This document shows, one piece after another, positions 1-14,700 of a DNA stretch of 64,000 nucleotides. A program made the translations under genes and the position numbers. Each line of letters begins with the position of its first letter. Positions within the stretch are counted from its first letter, which is position 1. The DNA is taken from NCBI RefSeq assembly GCF_025698545.1, contig NC_068576.1, positions 52,424,390 to 52,488,389 of the forward strand, given 5' to 3'. Below the pieces are notes generated by a model. It ran no database searches, was not told the origin of the DNA, and saw only the letters and a program-made list of their open reading frames with translations. Source of the stretch: Gossypium raimondii (taxonomy: Eukaryota > Streptophyta > Magnoliopsida > Malvales > Malvaceae).

Positions 1-2271
1 TACGACATCAACCGGTGAGGGGATGTCGTACGCTGCAGATAATTGTGGGTTAGAAGGTGACTCCGATGTGGATCCACCTTGAGAGCCCGGGCCGGATGGT
101 GCAGAGGTGAGATTATTTTCTGAACCGGAGCCTATTCCAACAGAAAGTGAAGATGGTGATAGGATGCAGATGATGAAGAAAATCCACGATTCAGAGCATA
201 CTCACCTCCAGCCCACATGCATAATGTTGATCTGTCAGCAGATGATGCGTTAGAGTTTCTAGATCTACCACACCGGGTGCGCGATCGTACAAGTTCGGGG
301 GTAGATCTCGGTGAACTTGAAGTTGGTAATCAGTTTACCAATAAGGATAGTTTTATTGGTGCTTTGAAACAACATAGCATCAAAAACGGCGTTAATTACC
401 ACGTCGTTAAATCAAAATCTGATAAGTTTGAGGTGAAGTGTGCGGTGCAAGACGGCACATGTTCATGGAAAACTGTCGCCTCGTTAAGGAAGAGAACAGG
501 GTTGTGGGAGATCAAAAAGTACAAAGGTCCACATACATGTGCTGCAGGTATAGTATTGAATGTGTCTTAATAATATTTTTATTTTCCAATGTTGCATTAT
601 TTAATGTACTCCCTCCCTCTCTAGGTGTTTCAGAAGATCATCCGAAAATAGATTCAGCTATGTTGGCTAGCTTGATACTGCCCACGATAAAAGCAGATCA
701 TCGGACTTCAGTGCCGGTGATAATTGTCAATATCCGTAGCCAAATGGGGTACACGTCCTCTTACCGCAAGGCTTGGATAGCTAAGCAAAAGGCATTGGAG
801 AAGATGCATAATGGGTGGGACGCCTTATATAATGAAATATGGCAATGGTGTCAGGTGGTACAGAGATACGTCCTAGGTGCCATCACAGACCTTGAAACGG
901 AACATGCGTACTACAACGGCCGATTGCTACGTGGATGCCAAGTGTTCAAACGCCTATTTTAGACCTTTAAGCAATGCCGAGACGCATTTCTGTACTGCAA
1001 GCCGTTGATACAAATTGACGGTACCTTCATGTTCGGTAGGTACACTCATCGGCTATTGGTTGTAGTGGCACAGGACGGCGGTGGGAGAATTCTTCCAATT
1101 GCATATGCAATAACACCGGGGGAGTCGTCTGATGACTGAGATTTCTTTCTCTCTAGGTTAAGGAGGCATGTGTGCCCCCAACCTGATATCTGTGTTATTT
1201 CAGATCGGGGCGCCTGTATACTAGCTGCATTTGATCGAGAGGGAAGCTTGTGGCAGCGTACACACCATAGATATTGTCTGAGACACGTTACTTCGAACTA
1301 CTACAGGCAATATCCATCTAAGACGGAACGACGACAAGTGACCAACATGGGTATTTACTGTATAACTGTATTATTTCGTTTGTCAAATTGAATTAGTTTT
1401 ATTGGTAGAAGCGGTATAAAATATTCGCTATGTTCTTATATTGGTAGGGTATGAAATGAATAAAGATCGTTTTCACGAGATGTTGGCAATCTTGCGATCC
1501 CAAAATGCAGAAGGGGCGGACTACCTTTGCAACATACGTTTCGAACAGTGGGCACAAGCATACGACGGAGGCCTACGATATGGCCATATGACGTCGAACT
1601 GGCGTAATGCATAAATTACGTTTAAAGGAACGCGTCATCTACCGATAACAGCGGTTGTGCGAGAGACATATTTTCGTTTGGCGGCGCTATTTCCAAAGTG
1701 AGCAGCAACTTATGCAGGCCAGATGCAGGGTGGGCATGTATGGTGCAGTAAGGTAATTTAAGAAATTAACAAGGCGAAGGTGAGGGCAAACATCATACAC
1801 GCTGTGTGTCACGATCGAGACAATTTATGATTTCGCGTGACGGAGTTCGACATACCACACCAAGGTGTTGTTGGCGGGCAATATCGTGTACACTTGCGAA
1901 ACAGGACTTGTGATTGTGGGAAGTTCGATGCACTTCGTTATCCATGCGCTCATGTTATTGCAACCTGTCAGAAACTCCGTCTGGATCCGCTGAGTTATTG
2001 GGACGAAGTGTACAAATTAGAAAACATGTACAACGTATAGAGACACATTTTCCCACCGGTCCCAGATGAACGTAAGTGACCGCCCGTATCTGTTGCTCCT
2101 TTTAAGTTGTTACCGGATAAAGAATTACGTCGCAAGCCGAAGGGTCGACCTTTCTCCACTAGAATACGGAACAATATGGATATCCGAGAAACAGCCAGTC
2201 AACAGAAGTTGTGCGGATGGTGTAGGAACCCAGGCCATACAAGTCAATCATGCCCTAATCGTAATAGTTGA
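1..2271 (+). pseudogene. MuDR-type MULE transposase, degenerate, 5' end outside window
   Basis: Would cut and paste Mutator-like elements in the nucleus. Visible parts in order: acidic N-terminal region; MuDR-type DNA-binding segment at 319-547 with a C..C..H.C zinc pattern ending in HTC; a probable intron at 548-624 (GT..AG); the transposase core from 625 with DDE-type motifs IDGTF near 1014 and VISDRG near 1194; a SWIM zinc finger (CDCG..., YPCAH) at about 1906-1962; and a CCHC zinc knuckle (CGWC...GH....C) at about 2214-2253, ending at a stop at 2269-2271. It is broken by in-frame stops at 959-961 and 1137-1139 and after YNV at 2038-2040, and by further frame changes around 1390-1840. Clearly non-functional. 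Confidence 0.85.
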
Positions 2272-2319
2272 ATGTAATTATAGAAAAAATTACCTTTTAT
2301 TCAATTATTAATTGATAAT

Positions 2320-2765
2320 TGTATTAATTATTAGTAAAATTATCAAATTACTACAATTTCTTAAATGTTAGTACCAGTCAAAACATTTTACGAAATCCAA
2401 CATTATGTAAAACTACAATTTCTTAAATAGTTAGTAAGATTATCAAATCCATTGAGTTATGTTAGGGTTTTTACATTAATTAAATTAGGTTAGGGTTTTT
2501 AATTAAATTAAATTAGGTTAGGGTTTTAATTAAGTTAGGTTAGGGTTTTAATTAAATTACGTTAGGGTTTTTAATTAAATTAAATTAGGTTAGGTTTTAA
2601 TTAAGTTAAGTTAGGATTTTTAATTAAATTAAGTTAGTTTAGGGTTTTAATTAAATTAGGTTAGGGTTTTAATTAAATTAAATTAGGTTAGGTTTTTAAT
2701 TAAATTAGGTTAGGGTTAGGGTTTTTAACTAAATTAGGTTAGGGTTAGGGTTTTTAATCAAATAA
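2320..2765. repeat. Telomere-like AT-rich minisatellite (TTAGGGTTTT plus TTAATTAAAT units)
   Basis: Roughly 20-30 bp units that join TTAGGTTAGGGTTTT-like motifs to AATTAAATTAAA-like spacers repeat about a dozen times from about 2450 to 2765. Near 2700-2750 some units carry two consecutive TTAGGG motifs. The array sits between the 3' ends of the convergent transposase and mobile-domain genes. The first part (2320-2450) is related but less regular. The motif resembles the plant telomere repeat TTTAGGG but is not a pure telomere array. Confidence 0.7.
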
Positions 2766-2855
2766 TGTCAAAATAACTCGGAAAAATTTCTATGTGTATT
2801 ACATCGTCATAAACTTCTATTTCATTACATCAAATGATAAATTTTAATACTGTAA

Positions 2856-5006
2856 TCAATGTCTATGACCAGGGGATTCGGTTCCACATGGCCGCCGTCG
2901 ACGGTTACGAGCTGGATTCCTCCTTCCTCTAGCTTCCGGCGGCGGTTGTTTTTCCTCGGGTGGTGATTGTTGTTCTTCTGCTTGTCGGACTTGGGACGAT
3001 GATCCACCTTTAAAGAATAGTGTATGTGGAGGTGTTTGCATCATGAACGGCGTCGGAGTTTGAAAGCCATGCGTTGTTGGCGATTGGTAAAAAGGAGAGC
3101 TCCCCGACGGCCCCCCTTGCGACCCCTCCTGCGCCGATGGCCTAGTTATCGGTGGTCCGCTCGGTATTACAGGAAATGGAGCTGATCCGGGCATTTGGCT
3201 CCAACCTGCCATAGGATTCGAAAAAGGATACATGTACGGGTTAGGGTACATATAAGGGTTAGGAAACATACCTGGCATCATAGGGAAAGGCGATTGCATG
3301 GGTATCATCTGTTGAATTGCTGCGTCAGCTGACTGCGTTGGTGCTCTCGTTGGGAACGGTGATTGCATGGCCGCTGATGATGAGCCGGGTGAATGTCTGG
3401 GCCTCATTGATGGGCTGCCCTCGTAGTCTTGTCCCCTTGGATTTAGAGGCCCACGCCTTTCCCTTCCGACACGTATTTGCCGCTGCCTCTCCTCTGGCGT
3501 AAGTAAATACGGCTTCCCATGGATCATAAACCATGGCATGTATTCTGGAACGCAGGCTAACTCGGGAACGATGATTTCTTCCCGAGTAGGTAGATATTCA
3601 TTCCGATTTTTCCACATTTCCGTGTACTCTGACCAGTATCTAGGCCAATCCGTACCTAATAGCCGAAGGTCGATTTTGTGGTGCTCTTCAAACACCTCAG
3701 GGTCCGCAGGGATCTGTTGTCTACATCCAAACTGTCGTAGGACTCTGTCTGTCTGGTGGGGCTCCACAGTTGCATAGTTGATCAACACCACTTTCACGTG
3801 CCAAGCGTCCGGATTTTGTAAAAACTCTTCCGGGATTACTGCCCGGATTGCCGGATCCTCGTATGATGTCCATTGAAACTACATGAACATGATAGAAATA
3901 TTACTTATATACATAATACTAAATAGGAAATACTAAATATCAATCCACTAGCGAATGTATGGAAATATCTATTTGCAATAATACTTACTTATGCTTCCGA
4001 CCGTTGGTCCAATAGAAGCCGTATATATTCAAGTTCAGACGGTAATCCACGATAACTCGCCGGATGGTTCCACCTAATTAAATAAATTTTTAGCATACTT
4101 TTATTCTTACAAATCTACATAACAATTTCAAAATGTAATATAAAATTTACCTCGTTACGAGTGGGAATGTATATGGGTGGTTCACTCGAGGACGTAGAAA
4201 TGGAAAGCGAAACCGTGCCCATGATTGCAGTAGTGACAGGCATCCTCTGATTTTTGCTCTCCTCGGTTTGGTCGCCCCGCACATCTCCCGATATAATGTT
4301 GCCAAGACGGCAGACCCCCAACTAAATTCACCTGCTGCTCTAAAATCAATGAGTTTTAGCAGCCACCTTAGATGTACACGGCTCCGTGACGTGTCGGCCA
4401 TGAGATAGCCTCTAATTATTTGAAGAATGTATGATCGAGCATATCAGATTCTTTCAATTTCGGTTGAATTTTCATTCAGATCGGGGAAGGTGGCACGTAA
4501 CCAGCCCATCTCCACCTTACCTCCATCCATTTTATCCGGAACGACGCCCAAAAGCTCGTAGCACACCGCCTCCCAATTGCTAGATTGGGCAGACCCGGTC
4601 ACTGGGTGCCCGTCCACTGGCAATCCCAAATGCAGATAGACATCTTCTAGAGTGATAGTGCACTCTCCACATGGAAGATGAAATGTGTGCGTCTCAGGTC
4701 TCCACCTCCCGATCAACGTTTTCGGCTCCAACTTGCATCCCCGGCCTACCGTCGCCACGTGCCAAAATCCCGCTTCCCGCAGGTAGTTCTCTACTAACGG
4801 TGATAGAGGAGCATGCATATTCCGAATATTGCATTTCAATACCCGATCTTTAGCCTTTTATAACAAAAAATAAATTAATAAATATTTAAAAATACATAAA
4901 TAAAAATATCTTGAAATAAAATTTAAAATTTAAATTTAATACTTACCATGTTCATTTGCTCCACCGATATGTGATTCCTATCAAGACGAATCAATAATCC
5001 GGCCAT
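2856..5006 (-). pseudogene. Plant mobile domain (PMD / MAIN-like) protein, four exons with two premature stops
   Basis: PMD proteins are plant proteins often carried by MULEs; cellular members MAIN and MAIL1 act in gene expression and silencing, but the role of transposon-borne ones is not established. Exons by splice sites and frame: 5006-4947 (20 codons), 4854-4151, 4073-3989, 3878-2856, all joining in phase. Conserved PMD segments include REAGFWHVA, W.PETHTFHLPCGE, TLEDV.L.LGLPVDG and RWLLKLIDFR. The C-terminal third is low-complexity, rich in Pro, Met, Tyr and Ser, with repeated NPYMYP. Two in-frame stops break it: TGA at 4446-4444 in exon 2 and TAA at 3991-3989, the last codon of exon 3. 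Otherwise it is well preserved, which suggests recent decay. Confidence 0.8.
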
Positions 5007-5080
5007 TGTTGAAAATATTAAAAATTTTAAAATTATTTAAAAAATTAAAAAAAAATTAAAATTTTCTTAAAAAATGAAAT

Positions 5081-5531
5081 TTAATGGAAAAAGAAATTTA
5101 ATATGGATTTGGAGATTTTTTGAAGGAAATTGAAAGGATTTTGAAAGGAATTTGAGAGTTTGAGAGAATTTTGGAAGGAAATTGAGAGAATTTTTGAAGG
5201 GAATTGAGAGAATTTTTGAAGGAAATTGATATTGAATTTGTTTGTGAAAATAAAAGGGGTGGGGGGTTTATATAGTAAAAAAAAAATTTGACCGTTGGGG
5301 GGGCAACGGTCAATTTTTTGACCGTTGGGCACTGTTCACGCGCGCGGCCACATCGCTTCCACGTTAGCGCGACCTGCTGACGTGGACGCGATGTCCTGTC
5401 ACGTACCCTGACATCGCGCTGACGTGACCGCGATTTCGCGAAAAATGGCCCATTCCGGTAAATAATTAAAAAACCGGCCTATTTCGGTATTTTTTTAAAA
5501 AAATGGGCTTTTTTTGGTAAATTAACCGAAA
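5081..5531 (-). promoter_or_regulatory. PMD gene upstream region and MULE right terminus
   Basis: On the - strand a TATA-like box (TATATAAA) lies at about 5268-5275, with a purine/T-rich leader made of imperfect GAAGGAAATTGAGAG-type repeats at 5100-5240 between it and the ATG at 5006. From about 5320 to 5531 the sequence turns GC- and CpG-rich with several ACATCGC / GCGATGT half-palindromes, typical of a MULE terminal inverted repeat. The partner repeat is off the left edge. Confidence 0.5.
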
Positions 5532-8500
5532 TTATATCATATGAGAAAGAGGAACTGTCTAATTTTATAAATTAAATAATAATAAAATTTAAACATAATT
5601 AATAGAATTGTTGAAAAGATTATATTAAATAGCATTTATATTCCTTTTCTTTTCCAGATTCCTTTTTTAAATATATATGATATATTTTAGAGCTGAGTCT
5701 AACACTTTAATTATGTTAGAATAAAAAACGATCGGTTGAACCCGTTAGATTAGGAATCAGTCAAAGTATCGGTCTAAATAATGACTTTGAACTAGTTATA
5801 TCAAGAATTGATATGAATGGATTGAACTAGCGATGATTTTTTTTAATAATTTTTTAATCAAATCGTTTGGACCGACAAACTAATGGTTTGACCGATTCGA
5901 CTATTGATTCATTTCTAAAATCATTGGGTATGTCTAACCCCATTAGTTTATGTATTCTTTAAAATTTTGAAATTTAGTTTCAATATTTTAATTTCAAAAC
6001 TTTGAGCTTTATATTTTTTGATTTAACAATGTTGAACTGATTACAACACTTTCTATTGTTCATATGTCAAGTTAAGTCGAGTTACAACTTATTTCTAAAG
6101 CGTACCTAAACTTGAGTCTCATTTGATTTGATCCAATCAAAACGACCAACTTTATTGTTCAAAAAATAATAAAATAATAAAAATATTATTTTATATTTAT
6201 AATTTATAATTAATTTTATATAAAAATATTTTTAAACCGTTTAACTTGAATTACTATCCACCCCTAAAAGCTTAAGGTTTAAAAATTCTTACCCAATCCT
6301 TGCCTCAAGTGGGTTAAGCGTGTCACTTACTCATTAACAAGTTTAGTTAACGTGGTAAGGTGTCATTCGGCTAAACAATCACTTAACTATTAATAAATTT
6401 CTTTTTGGTTATGCAACTATGAAAATTTACAAAATAGTCACTTAACTATTTGATCACTTAACTATGAAAAGTTACAAAATAACCATTGAACAATTTAATT
6501 TTGTCTTTTTTGGTGACATGCGACTTTAAAATTAGAATAACAGCAACTATTCAATTTAACTGTTGTAGTTTTAAAATTAGAATAATAGCAACTTTAACCT
6601 CAACATTTATACATTGTATCAATTTGTCATTACTCTATAAAATTTAACCCTCAACATTTACATATTGTGTAAATTGATTTTTTTTGTAGTTTTTTTTCTT
6701 TATGACCCTTTCACTTTAAAAGCTAAAAACTATTAGCTAAATTTGATTGAAAATATACAAAATGGAAACACCCAAAATTCAAAATAATAATTTTATATTC
6801 TCATTAATTTAAAATTAACCCTCAATGTTACAAAAGGAAAAAAATAAATTACACAATATGTAAATGTTCAGGGTTATTTTTTAGGATCAAGACTAATTTC
6901 ACATAAGTTAAAATTGTTAGGCAACTAGTGACGAAAAAGATAGAATTGAATAATTTATTGATTATTTTATAACTTTTCATAATTAACTGATTGAAAATAA
7001 AATTTACTAATAATAGGGTATCTATTGTATAATTTACCGTTAAATTAAAAGGGTGACGTGAATTTGTGTGCCCATATGATATTTAATGATAAGAGCATGT
7101 GATACCTAATTTAATTTAAAAGATTTAAGAGAGTATAGAGTACATCAAAATTTTTTAGCATTTGATATATTCAAATGGCTCAATTAAATTTAAACAACTT
7201 AAAATATATATTTATTTAATACTAAAGTAAACTAAATATCTAATTTTTTAATCAAAATCAAGGTATTTATTGTTAGTAGTCGTAGTTAATCTGTTAGTTG
7301 TAAGTGCTCTTAAAAGAAGCAAACATTAACTATAAAATATATTTCATTTTTTAATAAAAATTAAAACCCCAACGATATAATTAAACAACCCTTATCATTA
7401 AAAACATCCAAAAGCTTATTCTTATCCATTATAATTAATAATGTTGGTAAAATTAATTTAATGCCAGTGTAACATACATACGATGGCTTCTCAAGCCCTG
7501 TAGACCTGTTTTTTCCTTTGGTAGGTCCCACGGTTCTTTCCTTGTTGCTCACCAGAGAATTTTTGAACCAAACTTTCTCCAAATTAGAGAAAGAAAATAA
7601 AGAAGAAGAAAGTTTCATGTAGTTGAACGACAGCTCTCCATTCACATGCAACCATCTTATTATTGCCTTACCCCTAACCCAATTAATTCCTTTCTTTTCC
7701 CATTAATAAATTTATCCACTTTTAACAACCTTCATTTCTTTTCAAAGGTTGTACCTAGAAATTAATTTCACATTGGTGAAGAAAAGTCTTTGGGTATTGA
7801 GTATCTAAGTTTGAGGTTCATCATGCGTAATTATATATGCGTGTCACTAAATTTCATCATGTGCGAGATTTAGTTCAATTAGTTTAGTGTCTAGATTGCT
7901 CTCGTTCTTAATTGATTAGTGTTATAATAATTTGATTCTACTATGTGATTACTCAGACTTTTCGTTATGTTGTAATAACTTAATATTTACTGTACTCTAA
8001 TTATAACGTACTTGTAACACTTTAAAAATAAAAGTGGATGACAAAGAAACGAAATAGAGAATAACTCCAAAACCATATATACTTATATTTTTCTACGAAT
8101 TAATAGTTTGATGCCAAATATTTTAAAAACCATTTTATATATTGGAACATTTTTGTTAATGAAGACTTGGTTGGTTGGGGGGACAAACACATTTTAAGAT
8201 GTTTCAACACAGAGACGAGTGCAGACATTAATCAATTCCTAAATTGTAGATAACTCAAAATTTAGGAAATTTACCAAGTACCAATTGGACTTTCCTCATT
8301 AATTTGTCTTGTATAATTATAATTTATAAAGTTAGATGAAGAGGTGTCTATTTCATCATTTTAACTTAAGGTATTAATTAATGATATTACAAAAATAAAA
8401 TTAAAATATAAACGTATTTATCTTTTTAAATAATTATAAAGAAAATTTCCTAAGGACAACTTTTATTATTAAAAGTTCCTTCAAATGTTTTGTCCAGAAC

Positions 8501-9180
8501 TTATAAAATTATATGGATATCTTTAGTCTTTTCGTTTTCTTTCTCATTATGTAATTAATATAAATATATATAAATATATATATGAAGGGTTAATATTTGA
8601 TATGCTGACAATATGTATTTTTATTCCACGGGTGGTTTTAAAAATTCAAAATATTTTACTATATTCTTATAAAATAATTGTCAACTACTTAACCTCGATT
8701 GTGGAGTCTAAAAACTCCATTGGTAATATACCAAATATTTTTCCATATATTAATATAAACACACTTCACCAAAAAAGGTTTTCTCATTATATATTTAATA
8801 TAAACATGTTTTTTCATAATTAATTAATATAAAATGTTCCAATAAAAATTGCAATTTATTAAAATTATTTTATATTGTCTTTAGTGGCAAAAATTCAACT
8901 TTAATCACTAGTTTAATTTATAACCACATTACCTATTAAGGATGGGTGACGAATTTAAAAGTTAAGTTAATTCATATATTTAATCACTACTTTATATAAT
9001 TATTTATATTTTAATAAAATGTCTGATTAAATTTGATGTCTTAAATCAAGTGACATAAACTCAATTGGTAAAAACACAAAAAGTTGAAGTAATTATTTTG
9101 TTAAATATAGAAATAATTATATCATTCGAACATTTTATAAAATAAATTAAAATTTTCAGCTAACTACTTAAAAATCATTT
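5532..9180. other. AT-rich spacer of copy A, no gene seen
   Basis: No coding pattern found. It matches 25186-28973 nearly throughout, with small indels. It contains short repeats of GTCACTTAACTAT type at 6370-6490, AACCTCAACATTTA type at 6590-6680, and at 8602-8760 a piece of a short repeat with a TGGAGTC/CTCCA palindrome that is also found at 48116-48480. Confidence 0.6.
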
Positions 9181-9314
9181 TCTGATTCATACCTAGCTTC
9201 CACTACATGAAAAGCAGCAACACTATCAATTTCGACAATAACCTTCTTTGTACCTAGCTTCCAGGCTTGTTCCAGACCATGGTGTGCACCCAGAGTTCAG
9301 CTTCGATAATTGAG
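9181..9314 (-). mobile_element. LINE RNase H fragment (copy A)
   Basis: On the - strand the translation shows EAELW, then with one frame change GLEQAWKLGTKKVIVEIDS and AAFHVVEARYES. This is the pattern of the RNase H domain at the 3' end of plant LINE polyproteins. It is a short remnant, repeated at 28974-29107, so the insertion predates the duplication. It lies about 460 bp upstream of the hydratase start codon. Confidence 0.7.
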
Positions 9315-9776
9315 AAAATATTTTAGAGGAAGCAAACTGGTATCAGTTTAATCAGAAATTGATTGATCCAATGGTTAAATCAGATAATTTAACCAAATTT
9401 TATGAGAATAGTTTCAACCCGTACTAAACCAGAAACTGTGAACCCAATTTTATCATCATTTAAGATGGGCCATTTTACCAGTTTTATAACTTAAACCCAA
9501 ATATTAACCCAACAAAACTGCGCTCTAACGGGCTAGGGCACCACACATCATCCTTCTCAGCCTTTTTCAACACTGCCAGGCTATGCATTCATTAGGGAAG
9601 CGTTGCGTTTCAAGTCCGATGACGACATGACGTCACGACCCTGTCATTGACCATTTTGACCCTAAGCAACGGCCGAGGCTCCAATAGGCGAAAGCTCACC
9701 CACTCTTCCTCGCTCCACGCAGCAAATTTTATTTTTTGCTTCCGATAAAGAATTAAAGCAGAAAAAGGGGCCAAAA

Positions 9777-11578
<1,802 letters not shown>

Positions 11579-12609
11579 GAAAGACCCAGACTGTTACTAA
11601 AAAAATGGCTTCTTCATAAGTTTGTTTACTGATAACAGTTCTCACTTTGTTCTAAATTTGGACCTTTGAGAAGTCTTTATGACAGAAATAATAATTTATA
11701 TCAACCTTGAATGCCAAAATCATTTCTATGGTGGTTTGAATTTTTTAAGCAGCTGTGTTCTTAATGGTATTTGTTTCGAAGATCTAAATCCCCACTTTCC
11801 GAAGCCCAAGCTTTATTCATTTGAAAATAGGTTCATGTGGTCACTCCTGAGAGCATAGCAAGTTTAGGGTTAGAATCTCTGCATCTAAAATCTTTCTCCA
11901 ATTCTTCCTTGTAAATAAGAAAGGGAAAAAAAAAAGTGATTGTAACATACCCACTTCGATTACACAATGTGGGTATCGCGTGAAGACATTTGATCAATAG
12001 GTCCAACGTTGAGCTTTTTAGCTTTCATAATAAATGCGAAATATAAAACTATCATGTTTGTAGTATTACCATTCATCACCAACTAGGGCTTCAATAATTA
12101 AAAGCAAAGAATCAATAAATGGTAACTTTTATTAGAACCGTCGAAATAATTTGAAAATCATGGTATTGATATATAACTTTTGTACATAAATTTTAATTTC
12201 TAATCAGTTCATCGTCAATTAACAGTATGTATACGTTATATAATATATGCGTGTGATGTTTGTCCTTCATTATCTGGTTGAGAAATGTGATAATTATACA
12301 TGAATGAACCGAATCAATGACAATACTGAAAAGGAAAAAAAGCCAACGACAGCTCAGCAACAGCCCTGGAATGTGTCATTTTTATTAACAATTACAATGT
12401 CTCATTCCATAAATAGAGTATGGCCTCAAACAAGTTTTTTACTTTCCATTCTTGTTAATGTCTGAAGTTCACGTTAGGAAAGTCAGTGATAGGGCTACCA
12501 TAACAATAGTCATGTTTGATGAATTTTCCAGTCTCTAGTTACCATAACCAGCCCTTTCCATGTTGGGCTTTGTACAAGTTGCTGTCCTTGAGAAGTAATG
12601 GTTTCTCCT
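11579..12609. other. Spacer between hydratase and RAV genes, copy A
   Basis: Holds the hydratase 3' flank and the RAV upstream region. No open gene was seen. It matches 31640-32677 closely. The last 200 bp, with a TATAAAAGG at 12610-12618, are the RAV promoter region. Confidence 0.6.
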
Positions 12610-12681
12610 TATAAAAGGCAGAATCCCTATGGTCTCTGGGTGTGTTTTCATTTCAAACAGGTCTTTGTAGGTGGAGTAGCA

Positions 12682-13566
12682 ATGGAAGGAAGTCCAAATT
12701 CAAACAACAAGACTACCCCATATCAGAAGATCAGTGGCAGATGCAGCGGCACCGACACCGGCAGCAGGAGGTTGTCCACGAGATTCAAAGGAGTGCTTCC
12801 ACTCGAAAGACACAAATGGGGTGCAAGGATTTCTTTCAATTACAGAGCATACTGGCTTGGAACATATTACACAGAAGAGGAGGCAGCCATTGCTTATGAT
12901 AGAGCAGCTCTCAAGTTGCTGAAAACCGACGCTCCCCTAAACTTACCTTAAAACATTTACACACCTCAAGAGAAATCATTCCAGAGCTGGTACTCAGATG
13001 ATGATATCCTGAACATGATCAAGGATAAAACATACTCATCTCATTTCCCCGCCTTCCTTGTACATCAATCTCTGGCAAAGAAAACTCTACCAGGCAGCTT
13101 AACAAACGCAAAGGGTCTCTCATATGAAATGTTATTCCATAAGGAGCTGACACAAATAGATGTGAGTAACGCCGACCTGTTTCAAATCCCCAAGGAATAC
13201 GCATTGCAATTCTTGCCCCCAGTTGGTAACAACAGTTCAGGGAATGGAGTTCAAATGGGAAGAGACTCCATTGATATAACTTTCTATGACAAATATTACA
13301 GACCCTGGACTTTCCGATACTCATATTGGGGTAGAATCAAGGTTTTTTTATTCGCTAAAGGATGGAGAGACTTCGTTATAATGAACAGCTTGAACCCTGG
13401 AGACACTGTCATCTTCTATGGATGTTACCATGTAGATGAGGAAGGACAAAAAAGAATGTTTTACATGATAGATATACATCGAAATGTCCCAGAAAAGTAC
13501 ATTGTTGGTGAACGATATGTTGATGGTATTAATGGGGTTAAGCTTTTTGGTGTCAGAATAGGCTAA
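12682..13566 (+). pseudogene. RAV-type (AP2 + B3) transcription factor, copy A, nonsense after AP2 domain
   Basis: Paralogue of the intact gene at 32739-33614. The start ATG (12682) is kept and the AP2 domain is complete. TAC (Tyr90) has become TAA at 12949-12951, so translation would stop after 89 residues, right at the end of the AP2 domain. Beyond the stop the frame stays open to the normal stop at 13564-13566, including the B3 domain and the KLFGV motif. A 9-bp in-frame difference lies at about 13045-13060 (HFPAFLVHQ here, HFTVHQ in copy B). The close preservation after the stop indicates recent loss. An AP2-only peptide could in principle be made. Confidence 0.9.
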
Positions 13567-14700
13567 AAAAGCACCATAAAAACATGATGTACTTGCTGTT
13601 CTTGTTTTATTTTTTTCAAAGTTAACTGTACGGGCCCATCAAGAGCCCATGAAACAAAGTTTATGTTTTTATTATTAGTCCTTTTTCATCAGATTTAAAA
13701 TTAAAAAGAAAAACACTGCCAAAGCTTGAAACTTTTAATCGACTCATTGTTCAGTTTTCCCTTACACTCCAATCCGAAACCCTATTTATTGAAAATATTG
13801 AATTCCCCATTTATATCAAAACAAAAAAGCAAGCAAAATGGCAACTCCAGCAGGAAGTTCTTCTGCTAAGAGGTGGCTTCCTCTCGAGGCTAATCCCGAT
13901 GTCATGAACCAGGTGCTTTTCATTTTCCAACTTTCTTTTTCTTTTCTTTTTTTTTTTTTTTTGTAATCCACTTTCTTAATTGTACAGCCCAAATTTGCCC
14001 GGCCCCGTTACCAAAATTAAATGGACCAACCCAAGTACACTAACCCAACAGACCCAAACGGCCCAAGTACAAAAAGCCCAAAACCATAGCCCAAAATATC
14101 AAATCAGAAGCAGAAGAAGGGTCAAACCCTAGGTGCGCCGCACCTAGGGTCTGTTGACCCCTGACCTGCTATAAAACTCATTCAAACAACTAGCATTACT
14201 TTTCAACATATTTTTACAAAATTTCCTTCTTACCACATTATCATAAAATTTCATGGCAAACATTAACAAATCTCCCTCTAGATATACATATAATAAAACA
14301 TAATTATCACTTATAACATTAATCAAAAACATAGGATTTGGATGCTAGCCGTAGTATAGAAGCAATATTTGAAAACGAAATTTCATTATTTTCCTACTGA
14401 AAACATGAAACACCATCAAGATACATCTAAAAACACAAATTACAATTGCAAGTTCATGTTGCTTACAAGCTTCTGATTTGATGTATTCAGGAAAAAGCAA
14501 AGATAGCAATGACGGCTTTATGATGTTGGAAATCTATGAGAACTCGAAAAAAGATAATGAAACTTACTATTTCTCCTCTTGTCCATTATCTTCTTTGACT
14601 AAAGAGATCAAGTAAAACCCCAAACTTTTACAATTACTGCAAAGTAAACGTTAACTACTGCATAAATTCTAAACTTTTACTTATGCACTTCTGGAAAAGT

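Larger units (their letters stand above)
1..5531. mobile_element. Mutator-like element (MULE), right part, carrying transposase and plant-mobile-domain genes
   Basis: Two convergent broken genes (transposase on +, plant mobile domain on -) plus a GC-rich right terminal zone at about 5320-5531 form one element. MULEs that carry a plant mobile domain gene beside a MuDR transposase are known in plants. The right limit is set by comparison: sequence homologous to the second copy of the downstream duplication (25186 onward) begins at about 5532. The terminal zone is rich in CG dinucleotides, unlike the AT-rich surroundings. The left end lies outside the window, so terminal inverted repeats and target duplication cannot be checked. 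Confidence 0.7.

Noticed and set aside
5081..5332. Phe/Asn/Ser-rich minus-strand open readings
   Set aside because: They translate the purine-repeat leader of the PMD gene and have no protein family.
12598..12681. Longer RAV start (ATG at 12598, or 32697 in copy B)
   Set aside because: These ATGs lie upstream of, or only about 19 bp after, the TATAAAAGG box, so they should not be in the transcript.
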